A DNA stretch of 64,000 bases from Acetobacterium malicum subsp. dehalogenans DSM 11527 (GCF_000472665.1 NZ_AXAC01000016.1:1-64000); one strand, 5' to 3'. Shown: positions 33,367 through 42,519, numbered from the stretch's first letter. Notes: generated by a model from the letters alone, not told the origin. Program-made: numbers and translations.

Positions 33367-35478
33367 ATGAAACGATTAACGATCATGATAATTTTACTGA
33401 GTTTGTCGCTGACGATGTTGATACAGCCGGTCAGCGCGGCCAATTATGGTGGGGTACCGCAGTCGGAAGCGCGGACGGCGCCCCAGACCTTTGTTACTAA
33501 TTTTTCTGATCATTCCATGAAGGGGCTGTTTTCAACCGCCGAACAAACCTTCTGGATTGCCAAAGACTGGAATGTGGAATCGGTGCTGCTGCATCTCGAA
33601 TATCGGGTCACTCAATTGGCCGACACGCAGCTGTCCAGTCTGACGGTGGCGATTAACGAGACTTATTTTTATTCGTTGCGCCCGGCTGATAATTCCGGAA
33701 ACCGTCATGGCATCGATATCTATGTGCCACTGGAGTCACTTCAGCAGGGCTACAACAATATCAGAATTGACGGCTACATGCGGACCCAAAATGCGCTGCC
33801 CTGTGTCGATGATGTCAGCGAGGCCAATTGGCTGGATATTTTCAAAGAATCGAATCTTTCGGTCAGGTTTGACAAAAACGCTTTTACCACCAGTATTGAT
33901 TCCTTCTATAATCGTTTTTTTGAAGTGGATGCCCTGAGATATGGGGAATCGGCGTTTGTTATTTCAGACGCTGACAATCCGGCGGAACTGAATGCCGCCC
34001 TGTTGGGAATCTCTGGTGTATCCAATCAGACCATTTATCCTGATGGATATTTTCCGATTTTGACATTCAGTGATCCAGCCGCAAATCTGCCACTGAACAG
34101 AATCGTTATCGCCGGGTACGATCAGCTTCCGGATAATTACCGGAGTCAGGCTGACCAGAATGGCATCAATGATGAGGATGCCCTATTGGTTCTAATCAAC
34201 GAAGGAAGCGGAACGAATACCCTGATCATTACTGCCAAAAACGATGTGGCCCTGATCAATGCCGGTCGGATGTTGGGAAACCCGGCCTTGATGAATCAAT
34301 TGCAGTCGACCACCAAGCTATTGGGAAAAACTGCAGACATTAAAACCCAAGTTTATGAGGCGGAAACCTATATCAGTTTTGCCGGTTCAGAAGGAACCTA
34401 TTACAAAGGGCCCTTTCATCAGGTTAAAGAATTTGCCATCAATTATCCGTCCAATCGCAGTTTGACCAATGCCAGTGAATTCTACCTCAATTACCGGTAT
34501 TCAGAAAACCTTGACTTTGACCGGTCATTGATGACAGTTTATATTAATGACGTTCCCGTTGGCAGCAGGAAGCTTTCACAGCATATGGCCGGGGGGGATG
34601 AGGCCACGATTCCGATTCCCACCGATATTGATATCGGGGGTTCATTTCAGGTGAAGGTGACCTTTGATCTGGAAATCAAAGATCTCTGGTGCAGTTTGCG
34701 CCAGGGCGATATGCCCTGGGCATACATCACCCCCAGTACGATGTTAAAAATCAACTCCGTCGCCAATCAGGATCTGGTTTTTGAAAACTATCCCGCCCCC
34801 TTTGTCACTGATTATAGTTACAACGCGGTCAGTCTGGTGGTGCCGGATCAGTTGGATGGTGAAACCACCAACCTGCTGGCCAAAATGTTTCGGGTGATGG
34901 GACGCTATACCAAAGGGAATACCGGGGAGATAACCGTGCTTTATCCCGAAGAAATGAACGAGGCGGCACTTTACGCCAATATTATTGCGGTGGGTACCTA
35001 TGACAATAATAGCTTTATCAAAAGCAATAACGATAAGCTGTATTTTCAGTTTAACGAAGACGGTACCAGCTTCCTGTCCAATGAAAAGCTGGTAATCGAC
35101 CCGTCCTATGGTAAGACCCTGGGTTCGGCCCAGCTGCTGGATTCCTTGTACAGTAAACCGGGCCGGGCCAGTCTGATGGTTGTGGCACCGGATCAGACGG
35201 GTTTGGTGGCGATCGGCAATAACCTTGGCGAAATGAAAAACCTGGGCAGACTGTCAGACGATGCCACTTTGGCAGACGCCAATGGTAAGGTGCTGACCTA
35301 TCGCTTTAAAGCACCAAAAAATCCCACCATTGCAGTAGCACAACAAATCGCTGTGAGTCAGGAAGCCCAGATTTTTCTGGTCGTCAGCATTATGGTGCTG
35401 ATTCTGCTGGCAGTGGGGTTGGTTATGGTGGTTCGCAAAAATGGGATTGAAATCAGGAAGGGAGGATGGCGAAAATGA
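33367..35478 (+). CDS. BcsB-like glycan synthase accessory protein
   Basis: Exported, membrane-anchored protein of 703 residues. It has a signal peptide (about 1-24, ending PVSAA), two repeated beta-rich carbohydrate-binding-like modules and a single C-terminal membrane helix (about 672-695). The first module contains SVLLHLEYRVTQLADTQLSS and the central one FYLNYRYSENLDFDRSLMTV followed by YINDVPVGSRKL; both resemble BcsB lectin-type repeats. In cellulose synthase this subunit guides the polymer and anchors the catalytic subunit. ATG 33367 follows AAAGGAGGAG. Its TGA overlaps the next start (ATGA at 35475). Confidence 0.82.
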   Translation: MKRLTIMIILLSLSLTMLIQPVSAANYGGVPQSEARTAPQTFVTNFSDHSMKGLFSTAEQTFWIAKDWNVESVLLHLEYRVTQLADTQLSSLTVAINETYFYSLRPADNSGNRHGIDIYVPLESLQQGYNNIRIDGYMRTQNALPCVDDVSEANWLDIFKESNLSVRFDKNAFTTSIDSFYNRFFEVDALRYGESAFVISDADNPAELNAALLGISGVSNQTIYPDGYFPILTFSDPAANLPLNRIVIAGYDQLPDNYRSQADQNGINDEDALLVLINEGSGTNTLIITAKNDVALINAGRMLGNPALMNQLQSTTKLLGKTADIKTQVYEAETYISFAGSEGTYYKGPFHQVKEFAINYPSNRSLTNASEFYLNYRYSENLDFDRSLMTVYINDVPVGSRKLSQHMAGGDEATIPIPTDIDIGGSFQVKVTFDLEIKDLWCSLRQGDMPWAYITPSTMLKINSVANQDLVFENYPAPFVTDYSYNAVSLVVPDQLDGETTNLLAKMFRVMGRYTKGNTGEITVLYPEEMNEAALYANIIAVGTYDNNSFIKSNNDKLYFQFNEDGTSFLSNEKLVIDPSYGKTLGSAQLLDSLYSKPGRASLMVVAPDQTGLVAIGNNLGEMKNLGRLSDDATLADANGKVLTYRFKAPKNPTIAVAQQIAVSQEAQIFLVVSIMVLILLAVGLVMVVRKNGIEIRKGGWRK

Positions 35479-36338
35479 AAAATCGGGATCAGGTTTTATC
35501 CGATATGGGGATTGTTTTCTTTCTGGTTTTAACCTTTGTTACCATTACCTTTACCGCCCAGGATTCCGCCCACTATATTCAGAATTTAGTGATGTTGAAC
35601 GTTACCTTTCTGGTTATCCTGATTACTTATTTTAGTAATATAACCCTGGGTCTGGTCACCAACGGGATCGTGATTTTTTTCTATATCTCCTACACGATTT
35701 TTCTGGTGCTGGTCAATGGCGAACCCTTGACAGCTTCCTCATATTTCTGGATTGTGCTGCTGCCTCTGTTCACCTATGTGGTCAGCTTAATGACCGGAAG
35801 AAATCTGGCGCTGCAGAACCGGGTTAAAGAGCTGGAAGATGAAAATGTCAGTTTGTCCACCGTCGATCCGGCTACCGGACTGCGGAATTTTCGAACCTTG
35901 ATCAGCGATGCCAAAATTTTCATCGGTATGTCAAAACGGGGACAGATTGAGTTATCGTTGATGATGATCAAATTTCGACATTATAAAGAAATCAAACGAA
36001 TTTTGGGAGAAGAGCGGTTGCCGCTGTTTATCCGGCAAATGACGGAGGTGATGCACCGCAGTCTGCGGTCAGAAGATACCCTCTATTTGGTCGAAAAAGA
36101 CGATATTACCTTTGGCTTGTTTTTAATTACCGATACGGCCGGAACAAAAATTGTCGAAAACCGGATCAGAAGTCACATGAAAAGCGAAGAATTTTATACC
36201 ATTACGGCCCCTTATGAGGTGGAAATTGATCTAAAAATCGGAGTGTTCCATTGTGACGAGTGTAAATCGGGGGAAGCAGTTTCGCCGCTGGAATTTATTG
36301 AAAAAGCCCGAAAAGAAATGGAATACGATGTTGGTTAG
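35475..36338 (+). CDS. Membrane protein with degenerate GGDEF domain
   Basis: Protein of 287 residues with about four N-terminal membrane helices (up to about residue 105), a short coiled segment (RVKELEDENVSL) and a C-terminal GGDEF-like domain. The domain start DPATGLRNFRTLISD matches the diguanylate cyclase pattern. The active-site GGDEF is replaced by EKDDI (in YLVEKDDITFG), so catalysis is unlikely. It may sense nucleotides or act structurally. ATG 35475 is chosen because GGGAGG lies at correct spacing and its ATGA overlaps the BcsB-like stop. Being coupled to a synthase without PilZ, it is a candidate regulator of polymer production. Confidence 0.75.
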   Translation: MKNRDQVLSDMGIVFFLVLTFVTITFTAQDSAHYIQNLVMLNVTFLVILITYFSNITLGLVTNGIVIFFYISYTIFLVLVNGEPLTASSYFWIVLLPLFTYVVSLMTGRNLALQNRVKELEDENVSLSTVDPATGLRNFRTLISDAKIFIGMSKRGQIELSLMMIKFRHYKEIKRILGEERLPLFIRQMTEVMHRSLRSEDTLYLVEKDDITFGLFLITDTAGTKIVENRIRSHMKSEEFYTITAPYEVEIDLKIGVFHCDECKSGEAVSPLEFIEKARKEMEYDVG

Positions 36339-36363
36339 GACTGAAATAGTTTTATGAGTTGTA

Positions 36364-36414
36364 AAAAAGACCAGGATTTATAGTGCTTTGGCACAAAAAT
36401 CCTGGTCTTTTTTT
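36364..36414. terminator. Bidirectional terminator between the synthase operon and wecB
   Basis: Long arms AAAAAGACCAGGATTT and AAATCCTGGTCTTTTT with A- and T-runs on the two sides. It serves both convergent genes. Confidence 0.85.
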
Positions 36415-37534
36415 ATAAGTTAAAATATTCGGCGATGGCCGTACAGATGCGGTGGGACGTTTTGCCATCGCCATAGGGGTTAACGGCATGAGCCATGGTT
36501 TGGTAGGCATCGGGGTCGTCCAGCAGCTGCTGGGTGATTCGGATAATGTCGTTTTTATCAACGCCGCCCATCACGACGGTTCCGGCAGTGACGGCTTCGG
36601 GCCGTTCGGTTTCGTGGCGCAACACTACCACTGGCTTGCCCAGCGCCGGGGCTTCCTCCTGAATGCCGCCAGAATCGGTGAGCACCAGATAGGCACGACC
36701 CATCAGGTTGGACATTTGGCTGTAATCCAGAGGTGCCAGAATATGAACCCGGTCAAGATCAGCGAGCAACGGCAGGGCTGTTTCGGCAATCAGGGGATTG
36801 GGATGCATCGGAAAAACCACCTCCACATCCGGATTGGCCAGAACCAGTTCACGGATGGCAGAGAAGATATGTTCCATCGGCACACCGATATTTTCCCGGC
36901 GGTGCGAGGTCAATAAAATCACCCGCCTGTTTTGGTAGTCGATGGTGTTAAGAAGCGGGTTTTCAAAATGGTAGTCGGCCTTAACGGTCATGAGTAACGC
37001 ATCGATGACCGTATTGCCAGTAATAATAATTTGGTTTTGGGGAATATCTTCCCGGATCAGATTATCCCGATTGCCGACGGTGGGGCAAAAATGCAGATCC
37101 CCCAGCTGGCTGATGAGGGTCCGGTTCATTTCTTCCGGGTAGGGGGAGTACTTATTTTTAGTCCGCAGGCCAGCTTCGACATGACCAATCGGGATCTGTT
37201 CATAAAAAGCCGACAGGGCTGCGGCAAAAGCGGTGGTGGTATCGCCATGAACCAAAATCATATCCGGAGCCTCAGCTGCCAGGATCGGTTTCAGCTCGTT
37301 GAGAATACTGGCCGTGAGATAGGACAGGGTTTGGCCGGGCTTCATCAGGTTCAGATCATAATCGGCGGTGATAGAAAAGAGTTCCAGCACCTGATCCAGC
37401 ATTTCTCGGTGTTGGGCGGTCAGCGTTACCAGCGTCTGGAAACGGGGATCTTTTTTTAAAGCAATTACCAGCGGCGCCATTTTGATGGCCTCCGGCCGGG
37501 TTCCAAAAAGAATCATGATTTTGATTTTTTTCAT
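36413..37534 (-). CDS. wecB: UDP-N-acetylglucosamine 2-epimerase (non-hydrolysing)
   Basis: Converts UDP-GlcNAc to UDP-ManNAc for surface polysaccharide or teichoic-acid synthesis. It has 373 residues, the usual length. Motifs are LFGTRPEAIKMAPL, VHGDTTTAFAAALSAFY, GHVEAGLRTKNKYSPYPEE, LLTSHRRENIG and LTDSGGIQEEAPALGKP. The ATG at 37534 is well placed at the N-terminal beta strand (MKKIKIMILFGTRPEA). It lies among the exopolysaccharide genes but on the opposite strand, with its own upstream region that contains hairpin repeat copy 3. Confidence 0.94.
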   Translation of the reverse strand: MKKIKIMILFGTRPEAIKMAPLVIALKKDPRFQTLVTLTAQHREMLDQVLELFSITADYDLNLMKPGQTLSYLTASILNELKPILAAEAPDMILVHGDTTTAFAAALSAFYEQIPIGHVEAGLRTKNKYSPYPEEMNRTLISQLGDLHFCPTVGNRDNLIREDIPQNQIIITGNTVIDALLMTVKADYHFENPLLNTIDYQNRRVILLTSHRRENIGVPMEHIFSAIRELVLANPDVEVVFPMHPNPLIAETALPLLADLDRVHILAPLDYSQMSNLMGRAYLVLTDSGGIQEEAPALGKPVVVLRHETERPEAVTAGTVVMGGVDKNDIIRITQQLLDDPDAYQTMAHAVNPYGDGKTSHRICTAIAEYFNL

Positions 37535-37617
37535 GGTTACTCACTTTCTTCCAGTTCTAACATATCGATTTTTAGCGAGCGAGTGGGAGTCGCTGAGATA
37601 TAAAAAAAGCTAAAGCA

Positions 37618-37715
37618 GTACCGACAATTGTTATATCATGTTGTACGCATCGGAGCGGACATGGCAAAGCCTGTCCGATGCCGCGGCGAACAACAGATTA
37701 ACAATTGGTCGGTAC
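37618..37715 (+). repeat. 98-bp hairpin repeat element, copy 3
   Basis: Complete element with both terminal arms intact (GTACCGACAATTGTTA and TAACAATTGGTCGGTAC). The apical stem is GGACATGGC/GCCTGTCC with loop AAA. It lies between the end of the GH8-like gene and the start region of wecB. The flanks differ from those of copies 1, 2 and 6, which confines the mobile unit to the 98-bp core here. Confidence 0.9.
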
Positions 37716-37745
37716 GGATCCATTAAGGAATCCTGGTGCGAGCGA

Positions 37746-38903
37746 TTATTTGTTATAAACCAGCCCCAGCAGAGCCTGAAGGTTATCGTAGGAGTAGGCA
37801 TTATTGTTATAGCCGAAACCACCGTAGAAAGGACTCTGGGAATCGGCATTCTGATGTTTTTTTAGTTGGGTCAGGGAGTTGCCGGTTAAAAACTCATTTC
37901 CCAGCATCGCACCAATCTGAGCGGCGATGCCGTAGGCAGCTGAAGATTCCTGAGTATCCAGGGCCGCTCCGGTATGGGGATCATAATAAGAATAGAGGGT
38001 GCCACTGGCGACCTTTTCTTCCAGCCAATCAATGGATTGGGGGGAATAGATTCCGGCTTGAGCCAGATTCTGGATCACCATCAGGCTGTCCAGAATGTTT
38101 ATTTTTCCGTCAGCATCGGTATAGCTGCGCTTTTGAGGATCATAGCTTTTATGATGAAGCGGCAGGGTTTCGCTAATAAAGCTGCCCAGCAGAATCTGCT
38201 GGTTTGTATTCACGGCTGTGGTGATTTCAGGTTTTGCAGCCGCCAGCGTCTGGAGGGCCGAAAGGTTGATATAAGCCACTTCGACGGTTTTATCCTGGGT
38301 GGGACTGGTGGCGCTGTAATAACTGACCAGGTAGTCGGACTGAAACCCCCTGATCGGTAATTGATTTTCCAGCATCTCAAGAATTTTCGACGCTGAATCA
38401 TCGAGCGGCCATTGTGCTTTGGCCAGGGCCAGGGTCTGGTAAATCCGCAGATCATCGATGGTGGCTGAAACATTGGTGATCGGATCACTGTTTTCGACGA
38501 TGCGCCACAACAAAATATCATCGAAGATCAGATGATCCTGGATATAGTCAGTGGTTTCATGAAAAAGTTGTTGGTCCCCGGTTAAGCGGGCATACTCCAA
38601 TAATAATCCCATCGACTCAGAAAGAACCTCATGACCGGTCGATAGGTCTCCGGTTTGTGCAGTGTTCTGATAATTGGTATAAATACCGCCATCAGGAGAA
38701 GTCAGCTGATTGTGGATAAAGGCCTGGCAGTTCAGAGTTTCCCGGGAAAGCGGGTTGATCGGTGCTAACGGGGCAGATTTAATAGGGGCATAATCAGCCA
38801 GTTGGGTCGTATCCTCTGGCCGGGAAAAAAAAGATCCCCAGATTACCACAATCAAACCGGCCAACCCAACCAGAATAAGCGACCATTTAAGTTTTTTTGC
38901 CAT
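37746..38903 (-). CDS. Family 8 glycoside hydrolase-like protein (BcsZ-like)
   Basis: Exported, signal-anchored protein of 385 residues with one N-terminal hydrophobic segment (about 6-26). The rest fits an (alpha/alpha)6 barrel. The segment EVLSESMGLLLEYARL holds E96 where GH8 enzymes have the proton-donor Glu, and VSATIDDLRIYQTLALA holds the Asp pair (D150, D151) seen as ATDxD in GH8. C-terminal FYGGFGYNNNAYSYDN is also barrel-like. BcsZ hydrolases of this family trim cellulose during secretion, which suits the neighbouring synthase-like locus. Identity to a specific GH family is moderately sure. The gene overlaps the exporter gene upstream by 17 bp. Confidence 0.68.
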   Translation of the reverse strand: MAKKLKWSLILVGLAGLIVVIWGSFFSRPEDTTQLADYAPIKSAPLAPINPLSRETLNCQAFIHNQLTSPDGGIYTNYQNTAQTGDLSTGHEVLSESMGLLLEYARLTGDQQLFHETTDYIQDHLIFDDILLWRIVENSDPITNVSATIDDLRIYQTLALAKAQWPLDDSASKILEMLENQLPIRGFQSDYLVSYYSATSPTQDKTVEVAYINLSALQTLAAAKPEITTAVNTNQQILLGSFISETLPLHHKSYDPQKRSYTDADGKINILDSLMVIQNLAQAGIYSPQSIDWLEEKVASGTLYSYYDPHTGAALDTQESSAAYGIAAQIGAMLGNEFLTGNSLTQLKKHQNADSQSPFYGGFGYNNNAYSYDNLQALLGLVYNK

Positions 38904-39366
38904 GATTTAACTTCTTTCCTATTTTTGAAGAACCTTTCAGCATCACCTTACGAACCAGATTAACAGTGGATGAGACCATAATAATGCCCACCGCCAGTGC
39001 TCCGGAGATCAGCAGGGTGTGAATGCCGGTGGAGATCCCAAGATCGATCTCGCCGTTGATAAAATAAAGCATGGTATAGTAGATGCCGCCGCCGGGCACT
39101 AGTGGAATCAGAGCCACGGCCAGATAAATGGTGGTGGGTGATTTGGTTAAACGGGCCAGCACCTCAGCATAGAGTGAGATCGCAATGGTGGCTAGCAGAT
39201 AGAGAAGGACGTCATTGGAAATAACCAGTTGAAAAAGGACATAAACCAATTGTCCCAACATCCCGCCCAGAGCGGCAAGGAGCAGCTTGTTCCGGGGGAT
39301 ATTAAAGACGATGGCAAAGGCCAGGGACGCGCCAAAAGCATATAAACAGGGTGTGATATAATTCAT
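38887..39366 (-). CDS. ThrE/YjjB-type exporter small subunit
   Basis: Membrane protein of 159 residues with about four to five helices, matching the small (YjjB, DUF3815) half of split threonine/serine exporters. The motif ALIPLVPGGGIYYTMLYFIN is characteristic. It is encoded 4 bp after the large subunit and overlaps the following hydrolase gene by 17 bp. Split ThrE-type exporters move threonine and serine (Corynebacterium) or succinate (E. coli YjjPB); the substrate here is unknown. Confidence 0.85.
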   Translation of the reverse strand: MNYITPCLYAFGASLAFAIVFNIPRNKLLLAALGGMLGQLVYVLFQLVISNDVLLYLLATIAISLYAEVLARLTKSPTTIYLAVALIPLVPGGGIYYTMLYFINGEIDLGISTGIHTLLISGALAVGIIMVSSTVNLVRKVMLKGSSKIGKKLNHGKKT

Positions 39367-39370
39367 GGCT

Positions 39371-40135
39371 TCAACCTCCCCAGAATGGTCGCAATAAACT
39401 CAGAGGTACAGCTACCCCGGCGGCAATGGCCGCACCAATCAGCAGGGCCTCAATGCCCTTGGTCAAACCGGAAAGATAATCCCCGGCGATAATATCCCGG
39501 ATCGAATTGGTAATCGCCAGTCCGGGTACCAGCGTCATAATTGAGCCAATAATAATGGTATCCATATTGGTGCTCAGCCCCAGACCGGCAGCAGTTAGGG
39601 CAACCGTGGAGACGATTAAGCCCCCGACAATATTGGTGAAAAAAACATTGGCCTCAAAGCGACCCATGATATCCATTTGCAGTTTAATTCCAATACCAAT
39701 CAGAAATCCGACGCAGCTATCCATCAGACTTCCCCCAAAAAACAGGGTGAACATCTGAGAAATAAAGGCGAAAGCTAAAACATGAAGATAGTAAGGATAA
39801 GAGGGGATGGTATCGATACGTCTGATTTCTGCCAGTAGATCTTTGTAGTTGGTGGGTTCAAAGCAGATCTGACGGGACAAATGATTAATTTCCGAGACCT
39901 TGGTCAAATCTATTTTACGGGAGTGAATCCGTCGCGTTCGGGTCAGCGGAAGCTCCCCTTCCAGAGTGACAGAGATGATGATGGTGGTCGGGACAACAAA
40001 AATTTCAGCCTCCTTGGCACCAAGGGCAATACAGATCCGATGCATGGATTCTTCCACCCGGTAGGTTTCCGCACCATTGGAAAGGAGGATAACCCCCATT
40101 TCCATGGCAACATGACTGAGTTGGTTAATGGTCAT
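39371..40135 (-). CDS. ThrE/YjjP-type exporter large subunit
   Basis: Protein of 254 residues (DUF1212 type). The N-terminal cytosolic part carries the family motif MGVILLSNGAETYRVEESMHRI, split here for length, and FVVPTTIIIS. Four to five membrane helices follow, with IGSIMTLVPGLAITNSIRDI and AGDYLSGLTKGIEALLIGAAIA. It pairs with the small subunit downstream. Its ATG shares one base with the coaBC stop (TAATG), so translation is coupled. Confidence 0.87.
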   Translation of the reverse strand: MTINQLSHVAMEMGVILLSNGAETYRVEESMHRICIALGAKEAEIFVVPTTIIISVTLEGELPLTRTRRIHSRKIDLTKVSEINHLSRQICFEPTNYKDLLAEIRRIDTIPSYPYYLHVLAFAFISQMFTLFFGGSLMDSCVGFLIGIGIKLQMDIMGRFEANVFFTNIVGGLIVSTVALTAAGLGLSTNMDTIIIGSIMTLVPGLAITNSIRDIIAGDYLSGLTKGIEALLIGAAIAAGVAVPLSLLRPFWGG

Positions 40136-41334
40136 TACAGTTCATCCAGGATCGCATCAAGAATCCGGTGGGCCACCGCTTCTTTGGATAAAAGGGGCAG
40201 GGCCTCGGTTTTTTCCAGGGTAATAATCGTCACCCGGTTGGTGGCGGTATTAAAACCGGCTCCCTTTTCCTTTAAATTGTTGGCCACCATCATATTCACA
40301 TTTTTAAAATAAAGCTTTTCTTTGGTGTTCTCGATCATATTTTCAGTTTCCATCGAAAAACCGCAGATAAACTGGTCGGACCGCTTTTTTTCGCCAATTG
40401 TTTTTAAAATATCGATGGTCGGAGTCAGGTTGATAACAGGCCGTCCATCCCGTTTTTTGATTTTTTCAGTGGCCACTTCAGTGGGTTTGAAATCGGCAAC
40501 GGCGGCGGCCTTAATGACGATATCGGTAGCCTCAAAATGATCCATTACCTGGGAGCACATGTCACTGGCGGATACGACCGGGACAAGATTGACAAAGGCT
40601 GGCGGGTTTAAAGCGGTTTTGCCACTGATCAGGGTCACATCAGCGCCCCGGAGCATCGCGGCCTGGGCCAGGGCATAACCCATTTTTCCGCTGGAATGAT
40701 TGGTAATGTAGCGGACCGGGTCGATAGCCTCACAGGTCGGGCCAGCGGTAATCATAATTTTTTTGCCCTTGAGATCATGAAAAAAGGCAATTTCCTGAAG
40801 AATATGATTAACCAGTAGCTCCTCATCCGGAAGTTTCCCAGCACCGACATCCTTACAGGCCAGCATACCCACCGCCGGATTGATGATCTTGTAGCCCAGC
40901 TTTTTCAGGCTTTTGAGATTGTTTTGGACGATCGGATTTTCGTACATGGCGGTATTCATCGCTGGTGCGATCAGCTTGGGACAGTGGCAGGCCATGATCG
41001 TGGTGGTGAGCATATCGTCGGCAATCCCGGCATTGATTTTGCCGATCACATTGGCTGAAGCTGGTGCCACCATAAAAAGATCGGCTCGTTTGGCCAGACT
41101 GATATGGGCCACATCATAAGAGATATTGCGGTCAAAGGTATCAACAATACACTTATTGCCGGTTAAACTCTCGAAGACCAGGGGGGCAATAAACTCCTGG
41201 GCGTTTTTTGTCATTATGACTTGAACATCGCAGCCCATTTTGGCCAGACTGCTGGCCACGTTGGCCATTTTATAAGCGGCGATACTTCCGGTAATGCCCA
41301 GAACAACAGTTTTATTTTTTAATATATTTTTCAT
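40135..41334 (-). CDS. coaBC: Bifunctional phosphopantothenoylcysteine decarboxylase / phosphopantothenate-cysteine ligase
   Basis: Catalyses two steps of CoA synthesis: joining 4'-phosphopantothenate with cysteine (CoaB half) and decarboxylating the product with FMN (CoaC half). It has 399 residues from ATG 41334. The CoaC part has GITGSIAAYKMANV, LIAPAMNTAMYENP and the Cys-containing AVGMLACKDVGAGKLP; the CoaB part starts at ITAGPTCEAIDPVRYITNHS and includes KIKKRDG. ATG 41334 is preferred over 41361 because AAAAGGAAAG lies just before it. It is divergent from a pantothenate-type transporter gene, which fits one vitamin pathway. Confidence 0.95.
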   Translation of the reverse strand: MKNILKNKTVVLGITGSIAAYKMANVASSLAKMGCDVQVIMTKNAQEFIAPLVFESLTGNKCIVDTFDRNISYDVAHISLAKRADLFMVAPASANVIGKINAGIADDMLTTTIMACHCPKLIAPAMNTAMYENPIVQNNLKSLKKLGYKIINPAVGMLACKDVGAGKLPDEELLVNHILQEIAFFHDLKGKKIMITAGPTCEAIDPVRYITNHSSGKMGYALAQAAMLRGADVTLISGKTALNPPAFVNLVPVVSASDMCSQVMDHFEATDIVIKAAAVADFKPTEVATEKIKKRDGRPVINLTPTIDILKTIGEKKRSDQFICGFSMETENMIENTKEKLYFKNVNMMVANNLKEKGAGFNTATNRVTIITLEKTEALPLLSKEAVAHRILDAILDEL

Positions 41335-41443
41335 CGACTTTCCTTTTCCGGTTGTTTTCATTAGTTTTCATAATCATTATACCAAACCCGGGGGTCAGGA
41401 GTAAATATAAGTTTTTATTGTATTCAGATAGCCGGTTGCTACC

Positions 41444-41542
41444 GTACCGATCAATTGTTAATCTGTTGTTCGCTGCGGGTTCGGACAGGCTATCGCCATG
41501 TTCGCCCCGATGCGAACAACATGATGTAACAATAGTCGGTAC
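41444..41542 (-). repeat. 99-bp hairpin repeat element, copy 4 (most divergent)
   Basis: Inverted relative to copy 1 and one base longer in the apical loop (GGC-GATA-GCC). The middle stem is GTTCGC/GCGAAC (copy 1 GTACGC/GCGTAC) and the lower apical stem CGGG/CCCG (copy 1 CGGA/TCCG), both compensatory changes. It lies in the divergent region between coaBC and the ECF gene. AT-rich segments AGTAAATATAAGTTTTTATT (41400) and TAATATAAATTTTTATTG (41573) flank it as imperfect direct repeats. Confidence 0.88.
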
Positions 41543-41664
41543 TACGTTTTTTTTTAGAAGTAAATCAAATGTTAATATAAATTTTTATTGAAAATAAGTT
41601 AAAAAGGCGTTAAAATGTAGGTGCATTGTATCCGGCGTGACTGGAACGATAGCGGGAGGTTAAA

Positions 41665-42294
41665 ATGAAAAATACAAAGACCAACGATTTGGTCAAACTA
41701 TCCTTTTTTGTAGCGATTATTATTTTGTTGGCGGCGACACCGTTTCTTGGCTATATCCCCCTGGGATTCACCCGTGCTACCATTATTCATATCCCCGTCA
41801 TTATTGGCAGTATTATTCTGGGACCATTCTATGGTGCTTTTCTGGGATTTGTTTTTGGACTGACTAGTTTAATCAATAACACCTTTAATCCCACGGTGAC
41901 ATCATTTGTTTTCACGCCGTTCTATTCCCTGGGAACTTATTCTGGTAATTTCTGGAGTCTGGTGATCTGTTTTGTCCCCCGAATTCTGGTCGGCGTAGTG
42001 CCCCATTATGTTTTTAAGGGGATGAAGAAAGTAAAGAACAATGATGTGTTGGCATTGACCCTTGCTGGAGTTGCTGGTTCATTGACTAATACTCTGCTGG
42101 TCATGAATTTTATTTATCTGTTTTTTGGACAAAGCTATGCCGAAGCCAAAAATGTGGCATTATCGACTTTATACGGCGTCATTCTGTCAGTAATTGCGAT
42201 CAATGGTATTCCCGAAGCGATTGTGGCGGGAATTCTCACCACAGCGATTTGTAAGGCGCTATTGCGATATACCGGTAAACCAGCCCTGCAATAA
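41665..42294 (+). CDS. ECF transporter S component, probably for pantothenate
   Basis: Integral membrane substrate-binding subunit of 209 residues with about six helices. Features typical of S components are FLGYIPLGFTRATIIHIPVI, GSIILGPFYGAFLGFVFGLT and an AxxxA-like helix that docks to EcfT. The ATP-binding and EcfT parts are not here and are probably shared with other S components. Pantothenate is inferred from the divergent coaBC gene; riboflavin-type S components look similar. ATG 41665 follows GGGAGG. A terminator follows. Confidence 0.75.
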   Translation: MKNTKTNDLVKLSFFVAIIILLAATPFLGYIPLGFTRATIIHIPVIIGSIILGPFYGAFLGFVFGLTSLINNTFNPTVTSFVFTPFYSLGTYSGNFWSLVICFVPRILVGVVPHYVFKGMKKVKNNDVLALTLAGVAGSLTNTLLVMNFIYLFFGQSYAEAKNVALSTLYGVILSVIAINGIPEAIVAGILTTAICKALLRYTGKPALQ

Positions 42295-42328
42295 GCCACT
42301 GGTTTTAGATTAACAATAATAAAAATGT

Positions 42329-42365
42329 AAACTGTTTCGGGCGAAAATCCTGAAGCAGTTTTTTT
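42329..42365 (+). terminator. Terminator after the ECF S component
   Basis: Arms AAACTGTTTC (42329-42338) and GAAGCAGTTT (42352-42361) followed by a T-run. Confidence 0.75.
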
Positions 42366-42451
42366 GTTAGTTTTTTGATCGGTTTTTATGGTATTAATTT
42401 GCGTAATGAATTAATTTTAATAAATTGAGTTTAATAAATTGATTTTATTAC

Positions 42452-42480
42452 TTTGATATCCTGCGAAAAGAATATATAAT
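42452..42480 (+). promoter_or_regulatory. Candidate promoter of the 5'-nucleotidase gene
   Basis: TTTGAT (42452-42457), 17-bp spacer, TATAAT (42475-42480). The AAAAGGAG ribosome site follows at about 42507-42514. Confidence 0.6.
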
Positions 42481-42519
42481 GAAGATAAAATAACCGCAGA
42501 TTAGTAAAAAGGAGTTGTG

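Noticed and set aside
36452-37459. Plus-strand frames opposite wecB
   Set aside because: wecB is unmistakable on the minus strand; these frames are its shadows.
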